A stretch of 64,000 nucleotides of DNA from Flavonifractor sp. An10 (GTDB lineage Bacteria > Bacillota > Clostridia > Oscillospirales > Oscillospiraceae): the NCBI RefSeq assembly GCF_002161215.1, contig NZ_NFMB01000004.1, positions 1 to 64,000 on the forward strand, read 5' to 3'. Shown piece after piece: positions 34,674-43,747 of this stretch. Each line of letters opens with the position of its first letter. The first letter of the stretch is position 1. Made by a program: the position numbers and the translations under genes. The notes under the pieces were generated by a model. The model searched no databases. It was not told where the DNA came from and was given only the letters and a program-made list of their open reading frames with translations.

Positions 34674-35018
34674 ATGGACGAGGAGCTGTTTCTGCCGGTG
34701 CTCTCCCACTTCGAGAACGGCAACTTCTGGACGGCCAGCGGCGGCGCTCTGCGCTGCCGGGTGGAGCCGGACACGGGGGAGAACCCCCGCCTCACCGCCC
34801 AGGTGTGGGAGGGGCCGTGGAGCCTCCGGGACAGCAGGGTGGAGGAGACGCAGGAGTTCCCCCTCACCGAGGAGGGGCTGGAGGCGCTGCGCGCCTGGCT
34901 GCTCCGGTGGCGGGAGACCATGAACGCCCGGCCGAAAAAGACCCTGGCGGAGGCCATCGCCGCCCGGGACGCCCGGCGGGCCGAGATCCAGAAGGAGAAG
35001 GAGGAGACGGAAGCATGA
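34674..35018 (+). CDS. Hypothetical protein, acidic, 114 residues
   Basis: No family recognised. The N-terminal 80 residues look like a compact alpha/beta domain (FLPVLSHFENGNFWTASGG...), and the C-terminus from residue 85 is a charged helix (AEAIAARDARRAEIQKEKEE), possibly coiled coil. AGGAGG lies before ATG. It overlaps the following zinc-ribbon gene by 4 bases (ATGA), so the two are translationally coupled and probably work together. Confidence 0.72.
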   Translation: MDEELFLPVLSHFENGNFWTASGGALRCRVEPDTGENPRLTAQVWEGPWSLRDSRVEETQEFPLTEEGLEALRAWLLRWRETMNARPKKTLAEAIAARDARRAEIQKEKEETEA

Positions 35019-35206
35019 CCTGGGGAACCTATTACTTTTTCTACCAGTGCCCGCAGTGCGGCAAGAAGTACCGCTATGAGCTGGAGGGCAGCAGCGACGA
35101 GGAGTTCGGCTACTGCCCCGACTGCCATGTGATGGGCACTTTCGTGGGGGAGACCAAGGACAACAAGCAGGGCGAGGACAAGTTCGCCGACTACGAATTT
35201 GTGTAA
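35015..35206 (+). CDS. Small zinc-ribbon protein
   Basis: 63 residues. Two knuckles, CPQCGKKYRY and YCPDCHV, give a CPxC...CPxC zinc ribbon. Such small ribbons bind zinc structurally and often act as nucleic acid or protein adaptors; no specific function can be assigned. Its start overlaps the stop of the preceding gene. Confidence 0.75.
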   Translation: MTWGTYYFFYQCPQCGKKYRYELEGSSDEEFGYCPDCHVMGTFVGETKDNKQGEDKFADYEFV

Positions 35207-35220
35207 GCCAAAATGCGGAT

Positions 35221-35249
35221 GCGGGCGGCCATGTCACATGGCCGCCCGC
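35221..35249. terminator. Terminator between zinc-ribbon gene and spmB
   Basis: GCGGGCGGCCATG - TCA - CATGGCCGCCCGC, a perfect 13-base-pair stem between convergent genes. Confidence 0.75.
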
Positions 35250-35256
35250 GCGTTGT

Positions 35257-35778
35257 CTATCCGAAGATCACCCGCACGGCCCAGGCCGCGGCCAGGAAGC
35301 CGGCCAGATCGGCGCACAGGGCGGCGGGGACGGCGTAGCGGGTCTTGACGATGCCCGCCGCGCCGAAGTAGACGGCGATGGTGTAGAAGGTGGTCTCGGT
35401 GGAGCCCAGCATCACCGCCGCCGTTCGGCCCACGGCGGAGTCGGGGCCGTAGGTGGCAATCAGCTCCGCCCCCACCCCCAGGGCGGCGGAGCCGCTCACC
35501 GGCCGCACCAGCAGCAGCCCCACCGTCTCCGGCGGGATGCCCAGGAGAGAGAGCACGGGGGAGAGGGCCTGGGCGGCCAGCTCCAGGGCGCCGGAGGCCC
35601 GGAGCATGTACACCGCCGTCAGCAGGCCGATGAGGGGCGGCACGATGCGGGCCAGCACCCCCAGGCCCTCCCCGGCCCCCTGCACCAGGGCGTCGTACAC
35701 GTCCACCCGGCGGGCCATGCCGTACAGGGCCACGGCGGCCATGATCAGGGGCACCAGCATGGTGAAAAACAGACTCAT
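35257..35778 (-). CDS. spmB: Spore maturation protein B
   Basis: 173-residue integral membrane protein with about five hydrophobic helices and the nucleoside-recognition (Gate) domain features LVRPVSGSAALGVGAEL and STETTFYTIAVYFGAAG. In Bacillus and Clostridium SpmA and SpmB are needed for proper spore core dehydration and heat resistance. The start at 35778 has GGAGGG 6 bases upstream and lies one base after the spmA stop, so the pair is co-translated. Implies that the organism has, or recently had, sporulation ability. Confidence 0.93.
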   Translation of the reverse strand: MSLFFTMLVPLIMAAVALYGMARRVDVYDALVQGAGEGLGVLARIVPPLIGLLTAVYMLRASGALELAAQALSPVLSLLGIPPETVGLLLVRPVSGSAALGVGAELIATYGPDSAVGRTAAVMLGSTETTFYTIAVYFGAAGIVKTRYAVPAALCADLAGFLAAAWAVRVIFG

Positions 35779-35779
35779 G

Positions 35780-36358
35780 TCAGTCCCTCCAGATACGTCC
35801 AAACACCTTGGCCGCGGTGATCCCCGCCGCCACCGACAGGGCCGAGGCCAGCCAAACGGCGGGCAGGATGTCGAAGGGGGTCTCGCACCCGGCGGCCAGC
35901 CGCACCGAGGCCACGGTGGTGGGGATGAGCTGGATGGAGGCGGTGTTGCACACCACCAGCATGCACAGGGAGTCGGAGGCCCGGCCGGGGGAGCGACGGC
36001 TCATGAGCCGGGCCGCCTGGATGCCCAGGGGGGTGGCCGCGTTGCCCAGGCCCAGCAGGTTGGCCGACACGTTGGCCGAGATGCTGTCCATCACCGCCCT
36101 GTCCCGGGCGAAGTCGGGGTAGAGCCGGCGGAGCACCGGCCGCAGCAGCCGGGACAGCCCCTCCGACAGGCCGGAGCGTTTCATGATCTCCATCACCCCC
36201 ATCCACAGGCAGAGCACCCCCGCCATGGACAGGCACAGCTCCACCGCGGCGGCCGCCCCCTCCATGGCCGCCGCCGCCACCGCCGGCCCGTTTCCCGTGG
36301 CCAGGCCGCAGAGGATGGATGCCGCCACCATTCCCGTCCAGATCACCGCCATCGCCAT
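35780..36358 (-). CDS. spmA: Spore maturation protein A
   Basis: 192-residue membrane protein with the Gate domain pattern MDSISANVSANLLGLGNAAT and CNTASIQLIPTTVASVR. Partner of SpmB in spore core dehydration. ATG 36358 has a GGGGG-type site 8 bases upstream; the frame is open further up, but that part is not conserved. Upstream, 36359-36608 holds the divergent start region with a TATAAT box (36529-36534) for the radical SAM gene; no clear sporulation sigma promoter could be assigned for spmA. Confidence 0.93.
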   Translation of the reverse strand: MAMAVIWTGMVAASILCGLATGNGPAVAAAAMEGAAAAVELCLSMAGVLCLWMGVMEIMKRSGLSEGLSRLLRPVLRRLYPDFARDRAVMDSISANVSANLLGLGNAATPLGIQAARLMSRRSPGRASDSLCMLVVCNTASIQLIPTTVASVRLAAGCETPFDILPAVWLASALSVAAGITAAKVFGRIWRD

Positions 36359-36608
36359 GCCGGCCGCCCCCTTTCTCCTCCCATATATACGGGCTGTCCG
36401 GGGGAAACATGCCTGCCGGCGGCGGCGGGGCAAAAAGCCGGCGGCCCAGGAAAGATTTCCGGGCGGCATACCTGAGAAATTCCGCCAGAACGGGAAATCT
36501 GTCTATGGCGCTTTGGGGCGAACTGCGGTATAATACTCCTATTCCAGGAACGACGATGTAATCTTGCAGCTTGCGCGGCCCCGCGCGGCGGGAAAGGAGT
36601 GTGTGCCC

Positions 36609-37571
36609 ATGCGCTTGCCGGCCAGCATCAAGGCCTTTGGGATCACCCGGGCGCTGGACTACCTGGAGCGGGATCCGGATGCCAATCTTCCCCGCCTGAT
36701 GGAGTGGGTGGACAAATATACCGAGGAACGGCTGAGCCCCGCCTACCGGGAGCTGTTCCACAAGGCCATGACCGACCCGGAGAACAACTGGCACCGGCTC
36801 ATCAAGAGCATGTATACCGACATTGACAACCGGGTGCTCAAGAAGATTTTTGAGAATTTTGTCATCCACGGCGGCCTGCTGGAGTGGCCGGAGCGCAGCG
36901 CGGCGGGGAAGCTGAATCAGGAGGACGCCCCATGGTCGGTGCTCATCGATCCCTCCTTCCCCTGCGCCATGGACTGCGCCGGCTGCGGCGCCTCCATCTA
37001 CGGCGTGCGGCCCTCCCTGGAGTTTGACAGCATGGACGAGGCGGTGGAGCGCCGGAAGGCCCAGGGCTGCCACCTGTTTATCGTCAGCAGCGGCGACCCC
37101 CTGGCTAAGGAGCAGGAGGCCATCGCCCTGTGCAACAAGCACAGCGACTGCGTGTTCGCCGCCTTTACGCCCCCCCAGTCCATTACCGAGCAGCTGTGTG
37201 TGGATCTGCTGCGGGTGTGCAACCTGTTCCCCGCCATCCGGGTGGATGTGGATCCCCAGGACGCCAGGCGGGCGGCGGAGCTGCTGCGGCGGTACCGGCT
37301 GCCCTTCGGGGTGGCCTGCGGCTGCACGGCGGACAACGCCGACCAGGTGGCCACCAAGACATATTATGACACGGTCATCGGCGTGGGAGCCAAGTTCTGC
37401 TGGTTCTTCTCCTGCCCGGCCTACGGGCCGTCCAGGCCCCCCACGCCGGAGCAGCTGGCGGCCATCCACCAGCGTGTCAAAGCCTTCCGCAAAACAGAGC
37501 CCCTGCTCACCCTGGATTTCTGGGACGGGCCCGGCATTTCGGAGGCCGCCCCCCAAGGAGGAAAAACATGA
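36609..37571 (+). CDS. Short radical SAM protein
   Basis: 320 residues. C119-xxx-C123-xx-C126 (CAMDCAGC) is the radical SAM 4Fe-4S motif. The N-terminal 110 residues (ITRALDYLERDPDANLPRLMEWV, NNWHRLIKSMYTDID) match a clostridial radical SAM family that normally runs to about 450 residues; here the protein stops after the region CWFFSCPAYGP. The usual GGEP strand reads SSGDPLA. It may be a shortened but active form, or a specialised one. AAGGAG precedes ATG, and a TATAAT box lies at 36529-36534 without a good -35. Its stop overlaps the ahcY start by 4 bases, so the two are coupled. Substrate unknown. Confidence 0.78.
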   Translation: MRLPASIKAFGITRALDYLERDPDANLPRLMEWVDKYTEERLSPAYRELFHKAMTDPENNWHRLIKSMYTDIDNRVLKKIFENFVIHGGLLEWPERSAAGKLNQEDAPWSVLIDPSFPCAMDCAGCGASIYGVRPSLEFDSMDEAVERRKAQGCHLFIVSSGDPLAKEQEAIALCNKHSDCVFAAFTPPQSITEQLCVDLLRVCNLFPAIRVDVDPQDARRAAELLRRYRLPFGVACGCTADNADQVATKTYYDTVIGVGAKFCWFFSCPAYGPSRPPTPEQLAAIHQRVKAFRKTEPLLTLDFWDGPGISEAAPQGGKT

Positions 37572-38812
37572 GTATTGTAAAGGATATGTCCCTGGCCCCC
37601 TCCGGGCGCAGGAAGATCGGCTGGGTGCGGGACTTCATGCCCGCCCTGGGCGGCATCGAGGCCCGGTTTGAGAAGGAGAAGCCCTTTGCCGGGCTGCGGG
37701 TGGCGGTGTCCGTCCACCTGGAGGCCAAGACCGCCAACCTGGGCTATGTGCTCTCCAAGGGCGGGGCGGAGGTGCACCTCACCGGCTCCAACCCCCTGTC
37801 CACCCAGGACGACGTGGCCGCCGGCCTGGCCGATCTGGGGGTGGAGACCTTCGGCGTCCACGGCGTCAGCGCCGAGGAGTATGAGCGGCTGCTCATCGAG
37901 ACCATCAAATTCAAGCCCCACCTGATCGTGGACGACGGCGGCGACCTGGTTCACCTGCTGGGGGGCAAGTGCGCCGATCTGGCGGAAAACCTGTTCGGCG
38001 GATGTGAGGAGACCACCACCGGCATCCTCCGCCTCAAGGCCCGGGAGCGGGAGGGCATCCTGCCCTGCGCCATGATGGCGGTGAACGACGCCAAGGCCAA
38101 GCACTACTATGACAACAAGTACGGCACCGGCCAGAGCGTGTGGGACGCTATCATGCACACCACCAACCTGGTGGTGGCGGGCAAGACCGTGGTGGTGGCC
38201 GGGTACGGCTGGTGCGGCAAGGGCGTGGCCATGCGGGCCAGCGGCATGGGGGCCGACGTGATCGTCTGTGAGGTGGATCCCTTCAAGGCCCTGGACGCCA
38301 CCATGAACGGCTTCCGGGTCATGCCCATGGACGAGGCCGCCAGATACGGCGACGTGTTCGTCACCGTCACCGGCTGCAAGGACGTGATCACCCCGAAGCA
38401 CTTCGAGGTGATGAAGAACAACGCCATCCTCACCAATGCGGGCCACTTCGACTGCGAGGTGGATGTGGCCGGACTGGCGAAAATGGCCGTACGCCGGGAG
38501 GTGCGCCGGGAGAACATCGAGGGCTTCACCCTGTCCGACGGCCGGGTGCTCAACGTCATCGGCGAGGGGCGGCTGGTGAACCTGGCCGCCGGCAACGGCC
38601 ACCCCGCCGAGATCATGGACATGTCCTTCGCCGTCCAGGCCCTGGCCCTGGAGTGGCTGGTGAAGCACCGGGACGGCCTGGAGAAAAAGCTCTATCAGGT
38701 GCCCGCCGAGATCGACGACCAGATCGGCCGGGTGAAGCTGGCCGCCATGGGATTGTCCATCGACACCCTCACCCCCGAGCAGGAGGCGTATCTCAACGGC
38801 TGGAAGGCGTGA
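37568..38812 (+). CDS. ahcY: Adenosylhomocysteinase
   Basis: 414 residues, splitting S-adenosylhomocysteine to adenosine and homocysteine. The N-terminal substrate domain has AVSVHLEAKTANLG and VDDGGDLVHLL; the NAD-binding Rossmann motif is VVVAGYGWCGKGVAMRA; ILTNAGHFDCEVDV and GRLVNLAAGNGHPAEIMD complete the site. It is the shorter archaeal/Thermotoga-like form lacking the C-terminal KPxxYRY tail. Coupling to a radical SAM gene and position ahead of metK make a methyl-cycle cluster. Confidence 0.95.
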   Translation: MSIVKDMSLAPSGRRKIGWVRDFMPALGGIEARFEKEKPFAGLRVAVSVHLEAKTANLGYVLSKGGAEVHLTGSNPLSTQDDVAAGLADLGVETFGVHGVSAEEYERLLIETIKFKPHLIVDDGGDLVHLLGGKCADLAENLFGGCEETTTGILRLKAREREGILPCAMMAVNDAKAKHYYDNKYGTGQSVWDAIMHTTNLVVAGKTVVVAGYGWCGKGVAMRASGMGADVIVCEVDPFKALDATMNGFRVMPMDEAARYGDVFVTVTGCKDVITPKHFEVMKNNAILTNAGHFDCEVDVAGLAKMAVRREVRRENIEGFTLSDGRVLNVIGEGRLVNLAAGNGHPAEIMDMSFAVQALALEWLVKHRDGLEKKLYQVPAEIDDQIGRVKLAAMGLSIDTLTPEQEAYLNGWKA

Positions 38813-38858
38813 AAACCGGGGGCCGGAGGCCGGCTATACATATGTCCCGTTTTGTCTA

Positions 38859-38887
38859 TTGAAAAACAGGAGAAAAGCCGGTAGAAT
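38859..38887 (+). promoter_or_regulatory. Promoter of the metK leader
   Basis: TTGAAA (38859-38864), 17-base spacer, TAGAAT (38882-38887), about 20 bases before the S-box, so the whole riboswitch is transcribed. Confidence 0.8.
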
Positions 38888-38908
38888 AATGACAGTCAAT
38901 TGAATAGC

Positions 38909-38998
38909 CTTATCGAGAGCGGTGGAGGGAACGGCCCGATGAAACCCGGCAACCTGCGATGCAAGGTGCCAAATCCGGCGAGGTAATCGAAAGATGAG
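38909..38998 (+). promoter_or_regulatory. SAM-I (S-box) riboswitch controlling metK
   Basis: The S-box core is clear: CTTATCGAGAGC, GGTGGAGGGA, CGATGAAACCCGGCAACC, GGTGCCAAATCCGGC and closing GAAAGATGAG. P1 pairs CTTATC (38909-38914) with GATGAG (38993-38998). High SAM should stabilise this fold and allow the terminator at 39014-39044, shutting off metK. Confidence 0.95.
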
Positions 38999-39013
38999 GA
39001 TGGATGAGCTCCG

Positions 39014-39044
39014 CGCGCTCCGCCATCCGGCGGAGCGCGTTTTT
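39014..39044 (+). terminator. S-box riboswitch terminator
   Basis: CGCGCTCCGCC - ATCC - GGCGGAGCGCG followed by TTTTT, directly after the S-box and 33 bases before metK. Confidence 0.9.
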
Positions 39045-39076
39045 GCGCTCACAGTCAGAAAGGAAGGAATTATAAC

Positions 39077-40258
<1,182 letters not shown>

Positions 40259-40280
40259 GAAAAAACCGGTAGCCTGGAAA

Positions 40281-40315
40281 AATCCCCGGCGCGGGCACTG
40301 CCCGCGCCGGGGATT
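40281..40315 (+). terminator. Terminator after metK
   Basis: AATCCCCGGCGCGGGC - ACT - GCCCGCGCCGGGGATT, a perfect 16-base-pair stem 22 bases after the metK stop, followed by a short T-rich stretch. Confidence 0.82.
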
Positions 40316-40330
40316 TCTGCGTATTTCCGG

Positions 40331-40358
40331 TTGACAGAAGGGCAGGATCTGCTAAAAT
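40331..40358 (+). promoter_or_regulatory. Promoter of the TetR gene
   Basis: TTGACA (40331-40336), 16-base spacer, TAAAAT (40353-40358). Confidence 0.75.
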
Positions 40359-40387
40359 GAACTTTGTTCAGAATGGGGGCGAGGCGC

Positions 40388-40945
40388 GTGAATACGGCGG
40401 TTACCTCCCGGCAGGCCCTGCTGGCCGCCAGCCGGGCCGTGGCCCGGCGGCAGGGGCTGGACGGCCTGAGCATCCGGGCGGTGGCGGCGGAGGCCGAGGT
40501 CTCCGTGGGCTCGGTGTACAACTACTTCTCCGGCAAGGCGGAGCTGATGGCCGCCACGGTGGAGGAGATCTGGGGGCAGATTCTGTCCGCGCCGGAGGCG
40601 GAACCGCCGGAGGACTTCGTCTTCTGCGTCCACGGGCTGTTCCGCCGCATCCGAACCGGGGCGGGGGAGTACCCCGGCTTTTTCCGGGGACACGCCGCCG
40701 GCTTCCTGCCGGAGGGGCAGGCCGGCGGCCGCCAGGCCATGGAGGAGACCCTGGGGCAGCTCCGCCGGATGCTGCTGCGGGCGCTGGAGGAAGATCGGGC
40801 CGTATCGCCCGCCGCCTTTGACGATTGTTTCACCAGGGAGCAGCTGGCCGCCTTTGTGCTGGACAGCCTGCTGGGACAGCTGAGCCGGGGGGCGGACAGC
40901 TGCGGCGGGCTGGAGCAGGTGCTCCGGCGGCTGCTCTACCGCTGA
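40388..40945 (+). CDS. TetR/AcrR family transcriptional regulator
   Basis: About 185 residues. The N-terminal helix-turn-helix reads LLAASRAVARRQGLDGLSIR then VAAEAEVSVGSVYNYFSGKAEL, typical of TetR repressors; the rest is an all-helical ligand domain. GTG 40388 is preferred since a G-rich site lies 8 bases upstream; an ATG at 40373 and a TTG at 40364 are in frame but sit almost on the predicted transcription start. The next gene, a small membrane protein 59 bases on, is a plausible target or partner. Confidence 0.82.
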   Translation: MNTAVTSRQALLAASRAVARRQGLDGLSIRAVAAEAEVSVGSVYNYFSGKAELMAATVEEIWGQILSAPEAEPPEDFVFCVHGLFRRIRTGAGEYPGFFRGHAAGFLPEGQAGGRQAMEETLGQLRRMLLRALEEDRAVSPAAFDDCFTREQLAAFVLDSLLGQLSRGADSCGGLEQVLRRLLYR

Positions 40946-41004
40946 AGAGTCCCCGCGCCCGCCGCGGCGCGGAACATGAGATCTGAGACAAGGGGGAACC
41001 CGAT

Positions 41005-41412
41005 TTGGTGAAAAAAGAGACGCTGCTCCTGCTGGCCGGACTGGTGTGGGGGGCGGCGGGGGTCAACATCCTGCGCATCGGGCTGCTGGCCTACCCCGGC
41101 CACGCCGCGGTGTGGAGCATCGCCCTCTCCGTGCTGGTCTTCGCCCTTTTTCAGGGGAGGGTGTTCGGCCCGCTGGTGCGGCGGCACACGGTGCGAATCC
41201 GCGGCTACGGCGCCGTGCGCCAGTGGTTCTGGCGCTTTTTTGACCGGAAGTCCTTCCTGATCATGGCCCTGATGATGACGCTGGGCATCGGCCTGCGGGC
41301 CAGCGGCCTGGCGCCGGAGGGCTTTATCGCCGTGTTTTACACCGGCCTGGGCGCCTCCCTGCTGACGGCGGGCATCCGCTTCCTGCTGGCGGCCCCCCGC
41401 AGGGAATTTTGA
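41005..41412 (+). CDS. Small integral membrane protein
   Basis: About 135 residues, no family recognised. Four hydrophobic segments (about residues 6-28, 36-52, 82-100 and 108-128) are separated by basic loops such as PLVRRHTVRIRGYG. The start is TTG 41005 or GTG 41008, with AGGGGG 8 or 11 bases upstream. It follows the TetR gene in the same direction and may be regulated with it. Confidence 0.7.
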   Translation: MVKKETLLLLAGLVWGAAGVNILRIGLLAYPGHAAVWSIALSVLVFALFQGRVFGPLVRRHTVRIRGYGAVRQWFWRFFDRKSFLIMALMMTLGIGLRASGLAPEGFIAVFYTGLGASLLTAGIRFLLAAPRREF

Positions 41413-41421
41413 AACCCCGCC

Positions 41422-41450
41422 TTTACTTTTGCCCCGCATCCTGCTATAAT
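41422..41450 (+). promoter_or_regulatory. Promoter of the cobalamin cluster leader
   Basis: TTTACT (41422-41427), 17-base spacer, TATAAT (41445-41450), just before the first cobalamin riboswitch. Confidence 0.75.
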
Positions 41451-41461
41451 AGCAGGGAATT

Positions 41462-41640
41462 CAATGCACCCGCAGTGCGCGGCGGAGTCGCGCATCGGGA
41501 AGCCGGTGAAAATCCGGCGCAGTCTTACCTCTACTGTAAGCGTGGACAAAGGCGCACAGGCCATTGGTTCTCAGAGAGAACCGAGAAGGCGCGCCGGAGG
41601 AGGAAACGCAAGCCAGGAGACCTGCTGTGGTGTGCGAACC
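41462..41640 (+). promoter_or_regulatory. Cobalamin riboswitch 1 (upstream of cbiD)
   Basis: Cobalamin-riboswitch core: GGGAAGCCGGTGAAAATCCG, GCGCAG, CTACTGTAAGC, a GCCATTGG element and the B12 box AGCCAGGAGACCTGC (41611-41625). The leader continues to a strong terminator at 41705-41737, so excess adenosylcobalamin should switch off the cbi/cob operon by early termination. Confidence 0.95.
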
Positions 41641-41704
41641 GGCGTAGCTCTGAGGTGGAGAGGTGCGGCAGACCCCGACAGCAGGGATGCAAAAGGGATG
41701 CAAG

Positions 41705-41737
41705 GATCCTCCTCGTCAGCCGAGGAGGATCTTTTTT
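41705..41737 (+). terminator. Terminator of cobalamin riboswitch 1
   Basis: GATCCTCCTCG - TCAGC - CGAGGAGGATC followed by TTTTTT, between the B12 box and cbiD. Confidence 0.9.
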
Positions 41738-41756
41738 GTTGTCAGGAGGTGTCTGT

Positions 41757-42920
41757 GTGGCAAAGCTGGAGCTCTATATCCCGGTGGGGCGGCAGAAGCT
41801 GCGCTGCGGCTACACCACCGGCACCTGCGCCGCGGCGGCCGCCGCCGGGGCCGCGGCCCGGCTGCTCACCGGCGAGACCCTGCCCGCCGTGCGCATCGCC
41901 ACCCCGGCGGGGGTGGCGGTGGAGGCCGAGCTGCTCCGGCACGCCGCCGGGGAGGGCTGGGCCGCCTGCGCGGTGCGCAAGGACGGCGGCGACGACCCGG
42001 ACGTCACCGACGGGGCGCTGATCTTCGCCCGGGTGGAGCGGGCGGACACCCCCGGCATTATTATCGACGGCGGCGAAGGGGTGGGCCGGGTGACCCTGCC
42101 CGGCCTGGATCAGCCGGTGGGGGCGGCGGCCATCAACTCCACCCCCCGGCGGATGATCGCGGAGCAGCTGGAGAGCGCCGCCGCCAAAGCCGGGTACACC
42201 GGCGGCCTGCGGGCGGTGATCTCCGTGCCGGAGGGGGAGGCCCTGGCAAAGCGCACCTTCAACCCCCGGATGGGCATCGTGGGGGGCATCTCCATCCTGG
42301 GCACCAGCGGGATTGTGAGGCCCATGAGCGAGGCGGCCCTGATCGACTCCCTCTACCTGGAGATGGACCAGCGGCGGGCGGCGGGGGTGGAGGATCTGCT
42401 CCTCACCCCCGGCAACTACGGGGAGAGCTTCGCCAGGGAGGTGCTGGGCCTGAACCTGCACCGCTGGTGCATGTGCAGCAACTACCTGGGGGCGGCCATC
42501 GACCACGCCGCCGGGGCGGGGTTCCGCTCGGTGCTGGTGGTGGGGCACCTGGGCAAGCTGATCAAGGCGGCGGCCGGGTGCATGAACACCCACTCCAAGA
42601 CCGCCGACGCCCGGCGGGAGACCCTCACTGCCCACGCCGCCCTGGCCGGGGCGGACAGGGCGCTGCTGCGGGCCCTCTTTGACAGCCTCACCACCGACGC
42701 GGGGGTGGAGCTGCTGAAACAGGCCGGCCTGCTGGGGCCGGTGATGGCCTCCATCGGGGAGGCCCTGGACGGACAGCTGAAGCGCCGGGCGGGGGAGGGG
42801 CTGGCCATCGAGGCCCTGTTCTTCTCCAACCAGTACGGCATTTTGGGAAAGACCCCGGGGGCGGAGCGGCTGCTGGCCCTCCACCGGGCGGAGCCGGATG
42901 GCGAAACGGCGGGCGGATGA
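41757..42920 (+). CDS. cbiD: Cobalt-precorrin-5B C1-methyltransferase
   Basis: 387 residues, the SAM-dependent C1 methylase specific to the anaerobic (cobalt-early) route. CbiD hallmarks: LRCGYTTGTCAAAAA near residue 15-30, GGDDPDVTDG, INSTPRRMI, NPRMGIVGGISILGTSGIVRPMSEA. GTG 41757 is chosen because AGGAGGTG lies 6 bases upstream; the frame is open further upstream through the riboswitch but that is leader. First gene of the riboswitch-controlled operon. Confidence 0.96.
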   Translation: MAKLELYIPVGRQKLRCGYTTGTCAAAAAAGAAARLLTGETLPAVRIATPAGVAVEAELLRHAAGEGWAACAVRKDGGDDPDVTDGALIFARVERADTPGIIIDGGEGVGRVTLPGLDQPVGAAAINSTPRRMIAEQLESAAAKAGYTGGLRAVISVPEGEALAKRTFNPRMGIVGGISILGTSGIVRPMSEAALIDSLYLEMDQRRAAGVEDLLLTPGNYGESFAREVLGLNLHRWCMCSNYLGAAIDHAAGAGFRSVLVVGHLGKLIKAAAGCMNTHSKTADARRETLTAHAALAGADRALLRALFDSLTTDAGVELLKQAGLLGPVMASIGEALDGQLKRRAGEGLAIEALFFSNQYGILGKTPGAERLLALHRAEPDGETAGG

Positions 42921-42944
42921 TATCCGCCCCTGTGGATATGGATG

Positions 42945-42966
42945 TAGGGGCGGCCTGCGGCCGCCC
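42945..42966. repeat. Short dispersed palindrome, family A
   Basis: TAGGGGCGGCCTGCGG followed by CCGCCC, a GC-rich dyad between cbiD and cbiF. It matches 53537-53558 at 21 of 22 bases and 56816-56839 in inverse. Confidence 0.7.
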
Positions 42967-42991
42967 GCACGATACAGATAGGAGTTTTATT

Positions 42992-43747
42992 ATGGTACAT
43001 TTCATCGGCGCGGGCCCCGGCGGGGCGGATCTGATCACGGTGCGGGGCGCCAGACTGCTGGGGGAGGCCGACGTGATCATCTACGCCGGATCCCTGGTGA
43101 ACCCCGCCCTGCTGGACTACAAGAAGGAGGGCTGCCAGGTCTATGACAGCGCCTCCATGACCCTGGAGCAGGTCATCGAAGTGATGAAGGCCGCCGAGGA
43201 GAGGGGCGGCGTCACCGTCCGCCTCCACACCGGCGACCCCTCCCTCTACGGGGCCATCCGGGAGCAGATGGACGAGCTGGACGCTCTGGGCATCCCCTAC
43301 GACGTGACCCCCGGCGTGTCCTCCTTCTCCGGGGCGGCGGCGGCCCTCAACGCCGAGTATACCCTGCCGGAGGTATCACAGTCTGTGATCATCACCCGCA
43401 TGGCGGGACGGACGCCGGTGCCCGAGGGGGAGAGGCTGCGCAAGCTGGCCTCCCACGGCTGCACCATGGTGCTGTTCCTGTCCACCGGCCTGCTGGAGCA
43501 GGTGGAGGAGGAGCTGCTGGCCGGGGGCTATGCCCCCGACACCCCGGCGGCCATCGTCTACAAGGCCACCTGGCCGGAGGAGAAGGTGTTCCGCTGCACC
43601 GTGTCCACCCTGGCAAAGACCGCCAGGAAGAACAAGATTGCCAAGACGGCGCTGATTACCATCGGGCATTTTCTGGGGGATGATTACGAGCGCTCCAAGC
43701 TCTACGACCCCGCCTTCACCCACGAGTTCCGGGAGGCCAGTCGATGA
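42992..43747 (+). CDS. cbiF: Cobalt-precorrin-4 C11-methyltransferase
   Basis: 251 residues, tetrapyrrole methyltransferase fold. VHFIGAGPGGADLITVRGA, IYAGSLVNPALLDY, HTGDPSLYGAIREQM and PGVSSFSGAAAALNAEYTLPE are CbiF/CobM signatures. ATG 42992 has AGGAG 7 bases upstream; the frame opens earlier, across the palindrome. Transfers a methyl from SAM to C11. Overlaps cbiG by 4 bases. Confidence 0.96.
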   Translation: MVHFIGAGPGGADLITVRGARLLGEADVIIYAGSLVNPALLDYKKEGCQVYDSASMTLEQVIEVMKAAEERGGVTVRLHTGDPSLYGAIREQMDELDALGIPYDVTPGVSSFSGAAAALNAEYTLPEVSQSVIITRMAGRTPVPEGERLRKLASHGCTMVLFLSTGLLEQVEEELLAGGYAPDTPAAIVYKATWPEEKVFRCTVSTLAKTARKNKIAKTALITIGHFLGDDYERSKLYDPAFTHEFREASR

